NCBI GenBank assembly: GCA_017506865.1
Contig: JAFCMP010000173.1
Coordinates: 1-64,000 of the forward strand
From: Tribonema minus
Taxonomy: Eukaryota > Sar > Xanthophyceae > Tribonematales > Tribonemataceae
Reading direction: 5' to 3'
Length of the DNA stretch: 64,000 nucleotides
Shown here: piece by piece, positions 36,613 to 50,200 of the stretch
Layout: each line of letters begins with the position of its first letter
How positions within the stretch are numbered: position 1 is the stretch's first letter
The notes under the pieces: model-generated
The model's input: only the letters and a program-made list of their open reading frames with translations
Databases searched by the model: none
What the model was told of the DNA's origin: nothing
Translations under genes and position numbers: made by a program

Positions 36613-39505
36613 ATGGCCACCAGCGAAAGCCATCCATCACCAGCGCCTGAGTGCAGCGGCACTCCGGATGCAGGAGGCCCGGAGGAGCAATCCAGGCTGC
36701 TGACCATCTTCGACTGGGATGATACGCTGCTCTGCAGCACCTACGTGCAGCAGAGCCAGCTGCTGCAGGTAAGGCAGCCGATGCACTCCGTAATTGCGCA
36801 CGCAAGTGGCATTGTCAGCGCTTAGTCGTCCCCCCTGCTCTCTCGCGGCCCAACTGTCACACACTTCGTTGTAATCGGCTGGGCCACAGCAATGGCCAGG
36901 ATTGCTGCTAGATAATTAGTAATCTTTCACTATGCTGCTGCGTTCTGTTGCAGGTGTCTCGATTGTCGCCAGCTACTGCGGAGCAGCTGGCGCGCGTGGA
37001 GGTGAGATACAAGATTGGTATGAACCTCCAACACACTTGAAAATTGAAAATAGCTGCCATCTCTCCCTTGCAATGAGGAAGCTGCCATTTAGGACCACAT
37101 ATGTTGCACTTGTTCTTCGTACTGAAGCCCTGCAGCAACAATATCTGCACAAGCCTTACGTTGTGGTTGATGGAGCTTTTGATTTGACTGGATTTTGCTG
37201 TGCACAAGTTCGCGTTAACCTCGGCTACTGGGTGGTTTCTAAGCTGACACCTGCTACTTTGTCCTGATGCATCCCAGTGTGCTAGCGAGCGCTCATGACA
37301 CCTTTTGCTTACGTGGCATTGCTTTGTACATATGCAGGCTGCAGCGGTTCGCGTGCTTCGGTTAGCGCTAAAGCTTGGGCCTGTGGTGATAATAACCAAT
37401 GCCGAAGCGGGCTGGGTGGAGCTTAGCGCGGAGAAGTACTACAGGTTGGTGTTGGCACCACGTTTGCCTTATGTACAATGCTCGGTCTTGATGGCTCTCT
37501 CAGTGCTCCTGCAGATGTGTGGTGACTGCCGTGAACGCCGTTGCTGGCAGTGATGAACGCAAGGGCATACGCCATGTCAATGTTAACAGGATCAGTAATT
37601 TACACCTTGTAAGATCATTATGCGGTCAAGCGATCCTGGTACAGCTAGTCGGTGGCTTTCAATAATTGCATCAGTGGCTTTCAGCTCGCCATGTGTGCGT
37701 GCTATGGCGAGCTGAAAGCCACTGATGTATTCTATTTTTGAAGTGCAAGCCCAAGCCTTGTGAAAGCCGCCTTTTCTGTGGCAGCATCTGCATAGCACTC
37801 ACCGCTCTCCTGCAAATGCTGACCCAACACTTGCGTATCCCGTGCGTGTTTGCATCTTGCGTTACCGTGTGATGCAGGGACGTGGTAGAGCTGCTGTCGG
37901 ATATACCTGTTGTGTCAGCACGATCCCAATTTGAGTCACAGTTCCCGGGGGCCCCCCTGAGCTGGAAAGCGGCAGCGTTTGCCTACGTACTGCATGAGCG
38001 GTTCAGCTTGGACGTCGTGACCCCTAGGCTGGTGGTGTCGGTGGGCGACAGTGATGAGGAGAAGATAGCGCTTAGGATAGCTGCGGGGCAGCACACGACC
38101 ATACAGAGGTAAGATTCCCACTAAGTACATACATGCAATACATCACATCACAGGCAGTAGATCAATCACCACATGGCAGTGTATGTATGCATGCCAACAC
38201 CATCATGCAGGCAGAGGCTGAATGCGTTGAATCGTATGTGTGATTGAACCTGCGGGACATTGCATCTGGTTGAAGGTTTGATGCTCATCTTGGAGCATTA
38301 GCATCACGTCGCACACAAAATCAAGACACTGTTGATGCAACAGAGTCTCTAGGTCCCATCCCTACAGCAAAAGATGCTGCACTTGCTCTCCATTGATCAT
38401 CGTGTATGAGCTTAATGATGCCTAATGCATGCCTCACCCAGTGACCGCTGTTGCAGGCCATGGCTTTATGGTGAAATTTATCTGCTCACGCACATGCATG
38501 TGTCGCATAGGGCTTAGTTGGATGAGTGTCACTACATATATACCTATACAGCACAGTGTGAACTAAGTTTGATATCTACAGAGCAAACTACAAAAGCCAT
38601 CGTGGTGAGTGTGACCAGTTGCATACTGGCACGACGTGAGATTTTCGGGAGCTACAGGAGCAAGTTACAGTGGGAGGGCTCCCACTTTTACTTTTGGTCA
38701 GCCACGTTTGATGGCCAGCAAAGCTTTGCTGATGAAGTTAAGTTTGTCTCGCCAACTGTGGATCTCCCTTGACAATCAGCATCACCATGTGACCTCATGA
38801 GCCCAGTGCTTCGCGCTTTTCTCTTGATGCCATGCCTTCATACCTTGCAGCTGCACCGTGAAGTTCCTGGCCCACCCAACGCCACATGCGCTGGCCGTAC
38901 AACTAGACATGCTCAGGGTCGACCTGGAACGTCTCTGCAAGGGCCTTGGACCACATCCATCATCCTCATGCACTACCACAACTGGCAGCAACGGCAGCAT
39001 GGATGTGGTGCTGTGCGAGCAGGCGGTTACGCTTGCCTGCAACCAGGACGATGCCAACAGCAGCTTCAGTGCCGACAGTGAGGACGAGGCACAGGAGCTG
39101 TCATGGGTACTCAAGGCCAGCATTGCCGCCTATGTACCTGAGAACATGAGTGTGGCTACCTTGCCGCAAATCGTTTATCCGCAGCAGCAGCAGCAGCAGG
39201 CGCCGCCGGCTGCGCGTCATTCGCCGCCATCACCCCTAAGGCGCCAGCAGCAGACGGGGGGTGTGATCACCTCACCCTTGCGTGATAGTGCTGGGGGGGA
39301 GGACGGGGGGGATAGGACACTCAAGGAGCACAACCAGCAGTTGCAGCCACCCGAGCAGTGGACAAAAGCCCCCGCTGCTGCAGTAGCGTACGTCAGCGCT
39401 GCTCGCTCCGATAGCATGGACCTGGTTGATAGTGAAGATGTGAACGTTGAGGGCACAGATGTGAGCCTCAGGAGTAGGGCCACATCAGGAGCCCCCATTT
39501 CGTAG
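36613..39505 (+). CDS. HAD-superfamily-like protein, DWDDT motif
   Basis: Five exons join in phase to 398 residues: 36613-36768, 36954-37001, 37338-37444, 37878-38108, 38851-39505. HAD motif I is TIFDWDDTLLCSTY (about residues 31-44), with Asp, WD and DT in the nucleophile/acid arrangement DxDxT. Motif II is PVVIITNAEAGWVELS (Thr followed by Asn). A Lys (SWKAAAF) and the acidic VVSVGDSDEEKIA fill motifs III and IV. The fold is therefore complete for a phosphatase-type HAD enzyme. The ITNAExGWVExS block recurs in uncharacterised algal and oomycete HAD proteins as far as I recall; the substrate is unknown. The C-terminal ~170 residues are low-complexity with a polyQ run. An open frame at 38518-38772 lies in the last intron and is not needed for the phase. 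Confidence 0.82.
37669..37727 (+). repeat. Perfect 24-bp inverted repeat (hairpin) in an intron
   Basis: The arms 37669-37692 and 37704-37727 are exact reverse complements (CATCAGTGGCTTTCAGCTCG... and its mirror) with an 11-base loop. A partial third copy of the arm (GGTGGCTTTCA) lies just upstream at about 37651. It is inside the HAD-like intron between 37444 and 37878. It could be a foldback element or a small-RNA precursor. Confidence 0.85.
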
Positions 39506-41249
39506 CGGTGCAGTGGCGCGTTTGGTGCATGTGATGTGCATGCTCACATGCGCCGACACATGGCCAATCCCCTGTGATCAAACATGGTCCAACTTGCGTT
39601 TTGTTGGGCGAACGCGGTGCGTTTGCATCCTTTACGAGGGACGCAGGAGTCATACTTTCAGAGTAACAGTTTTATGACCTCATACTTCCACTTATGTCAA
39701 GGAGTGGATAGTCAAGTCAACAAAGGGGGGGCAGGCCAGGCCAGGTGGCATTTCAAAGCGGTAGCATTGATTGCCACTCTACCTTTAGCAACTGTTGGCA
39801 TCGTTGTACGCGCAGGCTCAAAGCCTGCACACCCTGTCTGTGATTGCCATCGTTACACAGCTTTACAATACAACATCTGCGATGCGTACCTCAAATTCTG
39901 CTACTTGACTGTATGTTTGTTGGTCTTCATTGCAGCCATTGTCGACGGGTAGACGAAACTTGCATATGCGCCCATGATATCAATATGCAGGCATGATGCG
40001 TAGGCTGTCGGAGATAGCGCAGTCAAGAGTTCCCCCAATTGAGGGGGATATGCTTTGTGACGAAATTGTCACATGAGTGGTATGAGGCGTTTGTGCGCAG
40101 AGTTTCACAATGGTGTTCATGCAGGCTTCGTTGAGCATATGCATGGGTCTTGCGTGTGTACTTTTATTAATTTCGCTTCGCAAGGGGCGCGAAAAGCCTG
40201 TGTGTACTTTTTATTAATTCTCGCTCAGGGCGCGAAAAAGCCCGGATGAATGGCATCTAACTTGAAGCTTGCTGGTTGGAATCTACATGTCGTGTGACAG
40301 TCTGAAAGTGTCTCAACGACAACCACTCAAACGCCGCCGCCACCAATGGCATCTGTGTGTACTTTTTTGGTCAGGGCACGCAAACGCCACATGCTCAATG
40401 TCAGTCTTGCTGTTCAAGTCTTGTGAACCTTGCACAAAGTGCCTCGATGCTTGGCGACGACACCAGCAGATAAAATGACGACCACTAGATGAAACCGCCA
40501 AATGCTGCTCCATTCAGACTCCGCCATATGATCATCGCCCGCAAAGAGTAAATCATGATGATCATGTGGAGCGCTGCCGCCAAGGCGGAGCGTATACGCA
40601 CAAATGGTAGGATTTTAAAAGTATGTCCTACAACACAAGCCAAAGAGCAAATGTCTCTCTACACTCTGGTGAAACGTGCGACAGGGTGTTGCTATCTGGC
40701 AGGGCTCAACGTGTGCGCAATCATCATGCGCGACACTTGAGCGCTTCAAAGCACATGCAAATGACTGGGGAGTTCAGTGAGCAAACCATGGGAGTCAGCA
40801 TGCCAAGAATTTGCAGCGATAAGCATGGATACCAAAGAGTGCCAAGCACCAAACAAGTACACAAAAAACAAAGCATTTCACTCCGACCAACAACTGCTGA
40901 GGCACTCAGGGGGACCCCTTCTTGTCATTGCATGTAGCATAGTTTGCATTTTCAAAAGACATGCCAAACTAGTGCATGTACAGACCAGCGACTCTCCTGG
41001 CAGCTCCTTGCCGCGTTATCTGACAGACACAGAACGGGATGGCACACCATGTGTGCCTGGCGAAAAGGGAGCCTGCGCAACGAAATGAACACACACGTAT
41101 CTGCAACCCGACACTGTATGCAATGATCACGAGAGAGCCCAGTATCTGGTGTTCAGTTGGCGCCCATGACGACGTTCATAATGTCTGCTATGTACTGCTC
41201 CAATTGAGCAACACAATGCAATGCATCAACTTCCTGCATGCATGCGTGG
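39506..41249. other. Convergent intergenic region with dispersed repeat copy 2
   Basis: This lies between the HAD-like (+) and ATPase (-) stop codons. Apart from the repeat at about 40154-40351 nothing coding is supported; the open frames have no recognisable motifs. Confidence 0.6.
40203..40351 (-). repeat. Dispersed repeat, copy 2 (inverted relative to copy 1)
   Basis: Reverse complement of 4711-4850, with the same block order from TGTACTTTTTATTAATTCTC through GGGCGCGAAAAAGCCC to the CAACGACAACCACTCAAACG end. The terminal part is duplicated just outside as a diverged fragment at about 40154-40200, also with GGGGCGCGAAAAGCC. It lies 35 kb from copy 1. Confidence 0.72.
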
Positions 41250-44200
41250 TTACACCTGCTGAACAGATGCATTCAGCGAAGTGCTTTGGCTGCTGTCCGC
41301 AGCAACGGCTGCCTTGCCACCATGCCTCTTGTGCACCTGGCGCAAGACAAAGCGCTTCACCGCCTCAAATGCTACATGAACAAGGCCGCCCGCAATTGCA
41401 ACGGGCAGGGCCCACAGCGGAAAATTGTTGGAGCCCAGCACGGTCTGCACGCCGGGTGTAAATGTGACAAAGAACGCAATGGCAGTGCTGAAGACCATTG
41501 CCAGGTATGTCCACTTGTTGACCCATGCCGCAGGAGAGCAGAAGGGGTTGGGGTCTGTGGCCTTGAGAATGTAAGCAGTGAAGAACTGCGTGATGGCGAT
41601 GGTGAAGTAGTAGGCTGACTGCACGCTGTTGAGTATGTCCTCCTGCCTGTCGGGTGAAAAGGTCTTGCCCTCTGAGGTGAAGGTGTCACCATTTGTGGCA
41701 GGGAAGTACTGAGGTGCTGCGCCCATGAGCGATGACGGGTGCACACCGTAATGGTTGAACACCTGTAATAGGAATGAGAGCCACGGGCACGTGGTTCACA
41801 TAGTTGAGAACGCTTGAACACAGTGCATCAGCATTGTGCAAACCTTGACAGCTTGTTCATGCCGCCTGAATGCACACCACAAATATGTGACGCAATTGAA
41901 GAAATTTCAGCTGCTGAAACCTGGTGATCACAGCCCGGGTAATCACACTGGGTGATCACATCGCGGACCACACCCCCAAGTGAGGGTGCACTACTCTTCA
42001 CCTATTCACATGAAGCTGTAAACATGAACACTGGTCAGCAATCACAGAAAATGATTGCATGACATGCATGTAGTACACCACAAATCTGTGCCCTGCGCAC
42101 AAAGATGAAGCCCAGATTAAGCCCTGCAAATGCAGGGCTGTTGACATGCAAGGCTATACTTCAAAGTGTACTGATTGTTGCTGCTTCTATATGCTTGTCA
42201 TGTTAACTCCCCACTGCACTTGTCAAGCCTGTTTGCAATGCGATGCAAACATTGTTCATGTTGACAGTCGAAAGGCACTCAGCCTCAAAATATTACAGCC
42301 TGAGTACTTGGGAACATTGCACGCTAACTGCTGTGTGTCAAGTTCCATCCTGCGCTGCAACAGCTGCACCTTAGTGTAGGCATGTCACAGGTAAAACTGC
42401 AAGCGCACGTGATGAACACAGCCATACACTGGTGCATATGACTGCGATCTGCTGAAATGCAGCTCCAGGAAAATCATTGTCATAAAATGGTGCGCAGCTG
42501 CTGTAGGCATGTGTTGCAAGCCGGCTCATCTGCGGCTGAGTCAGTGCTACTAGCATGTTGTTGTTTGTGTTGGCGACAAGGACCTGGTGATGAGCTAACG
42601 ACTGAGAGCACCAGTAGGAGTAAGATATCCATAGGTTGGGCCGGAGCGCACTGGCCCTGAACAACCGCACTCAACATGGGGCAGCAGATATGACATGAAT
42701 TGCACATTGTGGCAGTGAGAGGTGGGCAAGATGACCCTTGTTTTATCATTGAATCTGTTATGGCACACGTTGGTAATATCAATGCACTTCTAAGATTTCT
42801 TGGAGATTACATAGTCATAGATATTAGTGCCGATAATGATGCCTTTATTAGAGTTGAGCAGGAATCATTAACACTTCAGACAATCCACGGGGCGTAATTT
42901 GAGCACTCACCAGGAAGTAGTTGACAAGGCCAGTGGCAACTGCGAAGAAGCCGTTCTGCACAAAGGCGAAGATGACACCCTTCCTGTCCACCAGCCGCTC
43001 GTCTCCAGGGTTGGAATGTACGTCATCCTTCCCACCTACAGAGCAAATGCAAAATGAAGAATCTTGCTGAGATCAACAAGCTGGTCAATGAAGGGTGTGA
43101 GTACATGGCTGCAGAGTGTACAGACTCATGGCATTCAACATCTTGATTGTAGCGTTGTGTGTGATGAGCATTGATCACTTTGAAGCATCAGCCGTGCATC
43201 CAACACCTGTGGCATGGCAGGTGTCACGCTTCAAAACGCTTTTTACACATCGGGTGCAAGTCTCATCCTGACACTTGCCGGCCTGCGCTCGTTCAGTGAG
43301 AACAGCGCCTGTCGCTGGAAGCTAAGTAAGCCCCACGGCCAGCAAACACATGCCACCATGGCTTAGGTACAACGTTCACTTTAATCACGCGCGAGATGCG
43401 GAATACATTAGCTGGTACGCAGCGATCCATGATGACCTAATTCAGAATTCTCTGTAGAAATTGACATCCTCAACACACATGAACCTAACGGTCACTGCTG
43501 TTCAAGCACAACGGCAATGACACTCACCACTCCTGAACGGCATCTTGCTGCTGCTGGTAAACCTGATGACAGCCCTGTAAGCACGCGTAGCCAGCGCGCC
43601 CAGTGCACCCTGACTCTTCTCGTACTGCTGCTCAATCTCCTCTTCGTCTGCTTCAGCTATCTCAATCTGCGTCAGATCCTGCAGCCGCCTCTCCTCATCA
43701 ATATCCACAAGCACATCACGCGGCACCACAGCCCGCCTAGGTGGCCTTGTCATTACGTCTGGGTCCGCGTCCTCAAAGGCAAATGACATGACAGGGGCAA
43801 TCTCTGTCCCAAGGTCTGCATGTCAACAACAACCACAAGCACCAGGGACAAGCGGCAGGCGTGAGATCACACAATGGCTGTGATTATAAGGCTGCCAAAT
43901 CACAGCCAGGCACAGAATGGCATGACGTTGAACATTGTGCAAGTCGTGCACGCAGCTATGTATAGTTGCAGAAGTAGAATACGAGGTCAGAATGAACAAG
44001 CAACTATAGATCCATACCTGATGCGCTCATGTGACTCATTTGCATGTGACTCAGACCCATCCATACACATGCTTCTACCACCTTACTTCATGAAGGGTCT
44101 GAGCGTGCAGAAGGCCTTCTCAGAAAAAGGCTTCGGAGCGGAGACATTGTTGCGCCATATTGGACAGCAGTTTCCATGCTTTTGACAGAGTCATTCAAGT

Positions 44201-47200
44201 GATTACTTTACTTACTAAATTGTGCTTGGTGCGTGCTGCATGACCAACAACACACTGTGCAGCCACAGTTACTGCTGCAAACTGCTACAGCATCAAAGTG
44301 ACAACATGCTGCATGAGTAACTCATGCAGTGGTTTCAGTACTGCCTTCAAACCAGGCTTGCTTTGTTTGAGAATATCAGGTGGGTCATCTGCTTTACAAA
44401 TGTCGCTAGTCATGGGACTTGAGTCGCGGCACAAAAGCGATCAATACATTAATCAGCGCTCCACGGGCCAACTGTTGTCTTTTGGGAGACAAGTGCAGTC
44501 TACATTGGTAGCAGAAAGTATTCACAAAGCTTGAACCAGTAAGTAATCCAGGCACCAATGCAGGGTGTACATCCACTGCAGTTTAAGTATGATGTTAGCT
44601 GCAACAACTCACCGATGAACAGGATCAGGAAGGAGCTCATGCCAAGTGGGAGGCCCAGTATGAGCAGCAGTATGGCAGGAAAGATCTCTCCCATGATGTG
44701 CCCCAGTGTGCAGCAGACGGCCTTCTTCATGTTGCTGAAGATGATTCGTCCCCTCTTGATGCCCACCACTACAGAGGTGAAGTTATCATCCAAGAGCACC
44801 AGGGATGCAGCTTCGCGGGAAACTTCTGAGCCGGTGATTGCCATTGCAATGCCCATGTCTGCACGGCGCAGTGCGGGGCTGCAACAACACAGCACACAAC
44901 ACGCATGCAAATGCAGCAGGTGCATAAGGTGATCCGCAAATCGATATGGTGCAGAAACGTGTGATGGTGGATCAACAACTCATGAGGCGTTGCAAACTTG
45001 CAGCAAGCTTTTTGTATAGTAAACCGTATTATCTATAGGCAACTGTGACAAGTGTAGGCGGTGGAGTAGAGGAAGGTGGGACAGTGTTCACTGAGCATAC
45101 AGACACAGCAGCACCTTAGCGGTGAGAAGGTCATTTCATAACATGTCATTTCATGATACCGATAAAGTAGGCCTAGGAAACCCGCAGTGCCACATGCTTG
45201 CAAATTGTTGCGGCGGCTAAAAAGATGGAGTGCAGATGTTCATGCTTCGGGAGCATATGCTATGAAGACATGTCTGATACAGCTATTGACCCTGAGGTGA
45301 TGACGAACACACCTGTCGTTGACGCCATCACCAATCATGGCTACCACATGGCCCATGGCTTGAGAACGGGTCACGATCTCCAGCTTCTGCTGCGGTGATG
45401 TGCGTGCAAAGACCACCTCACGCTTTGACAGCGCCTGCACACCAGGGGCACAACGACAAAATGTTGTGATTGTACTGTTGTTAGAGAACATCTGCATGTG
45501 TGAAAACCAGAACAAGGCATCGCTTAAGTATTGCGCGCAGAGTGCAGTACTCTTGCAGCACTGCGTACCCCTTGCTGTGAATTTGCTTTGTAGAAGGTCA
45601 ACAAGGAGGCCATCCCGCTACATGATGCAGGCATGCTTATCAGGTGCAGCTAGCGCTCCCTGTGATCGCAGATCAAAGTAGTGCAGGGTCCTAAATTGAC
45701 GATGGCATTGTCTCATCAAGTGGCGTTTTTGATCGTACCTCTGCCCACTCGTCCTCTGACATGGTGGCAAGCGTCTCTCCATGCAGAACCACCGCCTCAT
45801 ACTGGTCAGGCTTGATCTGTAACAGTCATTGCACAACAACAACAGCGCAGAGCGGTCAACCAGATGCACATGAAGAGGTGATTGTGAGGTCAATGGCACA
45901 CATCTGGCAGCAGGCAAATTGTGATCCACGTCATCAGTGACTCTCAACTTGTGCCAGTGCTAGAGTGCAGTGCAAGTGTGCTGGGGGGATATGTGAGATC
46001 TTTCATGACGATGCAGTGATATGCATGCTGGTGTGATGCCACTGCAGTGCATGCCACGGGGGCTCAGTGTACAAGTCACCATATACGAAATTATACGTAT
46101 CAACAGAGCTGCGGCAAGGCGTGTCACACGGCAGTTCCATTCACTTCAGCAAAAGTGTACCAGTCCTGAGACATCAATGATAGTAGCCAAGACTAACTCA
46201 CCGTGTCAAGTGGCAGACCCATCTCCTTGGCAGCGTTGGCCCTGGTGCGGCCACGCACAATGTGCACCTGCAACAGGCGCAACAAACCAGATCCCAGCAC
46301 ACAATAAGCACTTCAACATTGTGCATGATACCTCACCAGAGGTTTAACCTGACTGCACCAATTAGCTATGGCAGTGTTGCTCAAGGCATGCAAAGATGAT
46401 GGCTGGTAAACAGTGATGCCACCTCATGTGGGATGATGGTGAAAACACATGTTTACAACAGACTAATGGGTTGTTATCCTTGCAGCATGATCAGCTACTC
46501 GCAAAACTTGCATGATTAGATCTACAGAAGTCTATGAACGCGATGGCAGGTTAATTCTGACGTGTACTTCACTGCATGCTTCTTGATGCAAGCATGCAAT
46601 TTTCACAACATTTTGACTCCTGCAGTGCAAATACCAGTTGGCTTGGGCCACTACTAGCACACACATCCTGCCAGACGCATAGATGTACTGCTTCAAACTA
46701 CACGAACAGGGCATTATCATACTAACACTAAAGTAAGTGATAAGCATAGCGAGCACAGCAAGTGCAAGACTTTGACAAAGCAAGCGCACAGTTGTTTGGT
46801 GAGGGGCAAAAGCAATGCGATGTTGGCCGCTTACTCAGCTACTTCAACTATGCAGGTGTGACGCACCTCACGAGCAATGGCCTCAGCAGTCAGTGGGTGG
46901 TCACCAGTGATCATCATGACCTGAATGCCGGCTGTGTTGCACTCATCTATGGCCTGAGTCACACCTGCATGACACAAACAGTGCACAACAGAACATAAGA
47001 TCTTGATTGTTTGCGCCCCAGGTAGAAGTAAGCGAGAATTGATGAAAGTACAGCAACGTTGATTGCACTCATATCGACTGCGTGAACTGAACACTTTTGA
47101 GTCGTCCTCTGCTCCTGAGGACTTGCATGAGGTACAGTAATCATGACCAGCTGTCAACACCCGTCAAGTTGATCATATATAATCATTGGTGTTCAGCACA

Positions 47201-50200
47201 CGTATATGAGCAGTAGTGCAGCAGTCAATACAGGGGGAAGGGGTGCATTGGTTAACTGTTGTCGACAGCATTCCCCATCTCTGGCATCCATAAAAGCGTA
47301 CAATAAGATACAGGTAGACTATATCCTTGCCATTACTCAAAAGGGAGATTGCGCAAATCGAAATTTGGCTTAGAACTTTGGCTATTTCAAGCTGAACGGT
47401 TCGCGTTGGTCAAACTCGCGTTAATCACTTGGCTTATTCTGGCGTTTTGAGCGATTTAACCGGAAAACATATTTCGCTTAGTTGCATGGCACGGTTAGGC
47501 AGATGGCGCGCCATAGGCACACGTGCGGCAGCGGCGAGGGAGCAGATCACTTAAGTGATACTCTTGGCTGTCCAGCGCACCCACAGCGACTGCCCAAGGT
47601 GTCGTGTAGAGCTAGCACTTGGTCGGCAAGTGGGTGCTCGTCGAAATCAGCAGCCACGACCACACCCAAGCTTGCGTCTGGCACAGCCTAGGCACACGTG
47701 ACGCAGACGCAGACAGGCGGAACAGTTCTCATGACTGCTGGCGCCTGTGTGCACCAGGCTAGCCAGCTGCTGCTGTGCGCGTTAGGCAGCTGTGGCGGTC
47801 AAAGTGCTGCAGCAGAAGGGCGTCCGATCATTTTTGAGCTCTCGTGTGCACTGCGCGCCTTGCCTGTTGCGTAAGAACACATGGCGGAAGTGTCTCCTGC
47901 ACCTACTAGTCACGCCAGGGCTGCTAGAGCCTTCTACCATGCCTACCTCAGGCGTTTACGCTAAAGTAACCCGATTTGTTTTTGCGCAGGCCACCGTGTA
48001 ACACGATTTTGTTTATCAGAACAGCGCAAGGCCTAAGCGGAAAAGTTAATCAAAATTTGATTTGCGCAATCACTCGAATGCCAACTACATTCGCATCGAT
48101 GCTGATTGATTTATGATAAGTACACACCACACTAAAACGTGCAGTACTGGGCATGCCAAGCATTTTTTGACTGGGTGTGTACCTGGCTTGGGAGGATCCT
48201 GCAGAGCTACCAGGCCGAGGAACACCATGTTCTCAGATGGGAACGAGTCGGCATCAAATTGAGTGCCGTTCGGGTACTTGGCAGGGTCCAGTTCCAGGGC
48301 AGCACAGGCTATCACACGCTGACCCCTGCCTGCCATCTTCTCATATGTTGCCTGCGAACAGCGATGCAAGAGGCTGTGAGCGAGGCTTGTAGGACTTTAT
48401 ACCAAAGCACATTCTTTGAGGTGCACGAGTTTGCCAACAAGAAAGATGTAGTCAGCAGAATCAACAATGCAATCAATTTGTATGTGTGCCAGGCACACAT
48501 AGGTGTAAAGCACATACAATGCAGGCATGTGCAACAAGCAAGTTCAACACGTGATGCCTACCCTGTCATGAGTGCAGCTGCAACAGAGCAAACAATCCAC
48601 ATCAAAGTGCATCTTACACGTGAGTATCACAGTGGTAGTGTCATCATGCGGCCAATGTCAGATTAGCAATGCCTCCTGGAGCAGGTGCCATTGGCAAACT
48701 TAGCAGCATATACTTTAGAGTATGCAGTACTGCACATGTCTGTGTCTACGTTCAGCATTCCAAATGAACTCCGAATCAGAGATTGCAGGCCTCAGGTCCA
48801 GTCATGGGCAAGTCACTATGTTGCGCTTCTGTAGAGGCCAATCAGCAACTGATGTGCGCAAACATGTAAAACATGGGGCGGTGCCACAAACGTACTAGCG
48901 GTATATGTACTGGTGCGCTTGAGGTTGCCAAATGATGACACTGCGCCACACAAGGCAGCCCTGTGCAGTGTAACAGCACTTGCATTTCAGCCAGACACTC
49001 AACATAGCACCATTGAATGTCATACTGAAGCTCAAGTCCTACAGTACAACGATTCTTCAAGGCTGCACCTGGAAGGCTGCTTGCAGGTCATTGTCCATGG
49101 AGCACAGGTCGGCAGCATCATCGGATCCGTGGTTGAAGTACTGCGTGCAGCGACGAATGACGCGCTCAGGAGCACCCTGCCACACAGCACAATGAACATC
49201 ATCAGCGCGCAGCATTGTGGTCAGGCTGGCTGATGAGTCGTCCATGTATGTATGGACATGAAGTGCGAGGGGGGGCGGCGCAAGGGTGTGACTGAAGTGC
49301 ACAACAAGCAAATCACAACATTACCTACACTTGGCCTTAGGTTATGGAATTCTTTCGCCATGATCATGGACAGAAGTTCACATGAGTTGCTAGCCGTCAA
49401 TGCTAGATATGAAGCGCGCTCCTGCCAATCAATGATCTCATGACAGCGATGAAATCTGACATCCCATCCACAAGCAACAATTCAGTCCTAGACAGGCCCA
49501 GACCATTGGGATAGCCCTGATCATATGACAAAGCACAGCTTGCTTGTACACAGTAAATGTGATCATTGGCAGTGTGATCATTTTCTTGTTGCGCCACCAA
49601 CGCTTGCCATAATTGAATGGCAACAAAACTTGAAAAGTCGAGGCTGGTTGTAAGGTTGTTACACCCCATCACCCATCAGGTCTTAAACGTCACTTGACAT
49701 CACTAGACTTGCTGGGGCGGCAACAGCGAGTCATCATATAAGTGACTGATGTTGCTTCAGCTATTTCAGCTTGTACGCAGTCCTTTCAAAATGTGACGCA
49801 GTGTACCTTGAGGTACACGGTGTATGCACCCCTGGAATTGGAGAACACGCCTGCTGCCCACTTGCGGTCTGAGTTGAACGGAACCTCCAGCGCAGGAGGG
49901 TACGACGACTTGAGTTCATCCACATCTTCAGTGTTGGCAATGTGCCGCAGCAGTGCAGTTTCAGTGGCATCGCCAATGACCTCTCTGTCCGCAACAGCCT
50001 TGGCCAGGTTCTCGTCGCTGCGCACAAAGTGCGCACTGCATCATACACAGCAAACAAGACTAAAGGGAGTGAGTATGTGGCTAACTCAGTGGCCAGTGAC
50101 TGGCTCTGCCGCGCGACAGGAACAGAAGGAATGGCATAGGGGTGTTGTAAAGTTAGTGGAGTTGTCATTTGTGCTGCCGAACAAAAAAAGAGCACACAGA

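Noticed and set aside
38518-38772. Open frame in the last HAD-like intron
   Set aside because: The flanking exons join in phase without it, it has no matching splice sites in frame, and no motif was recognised.
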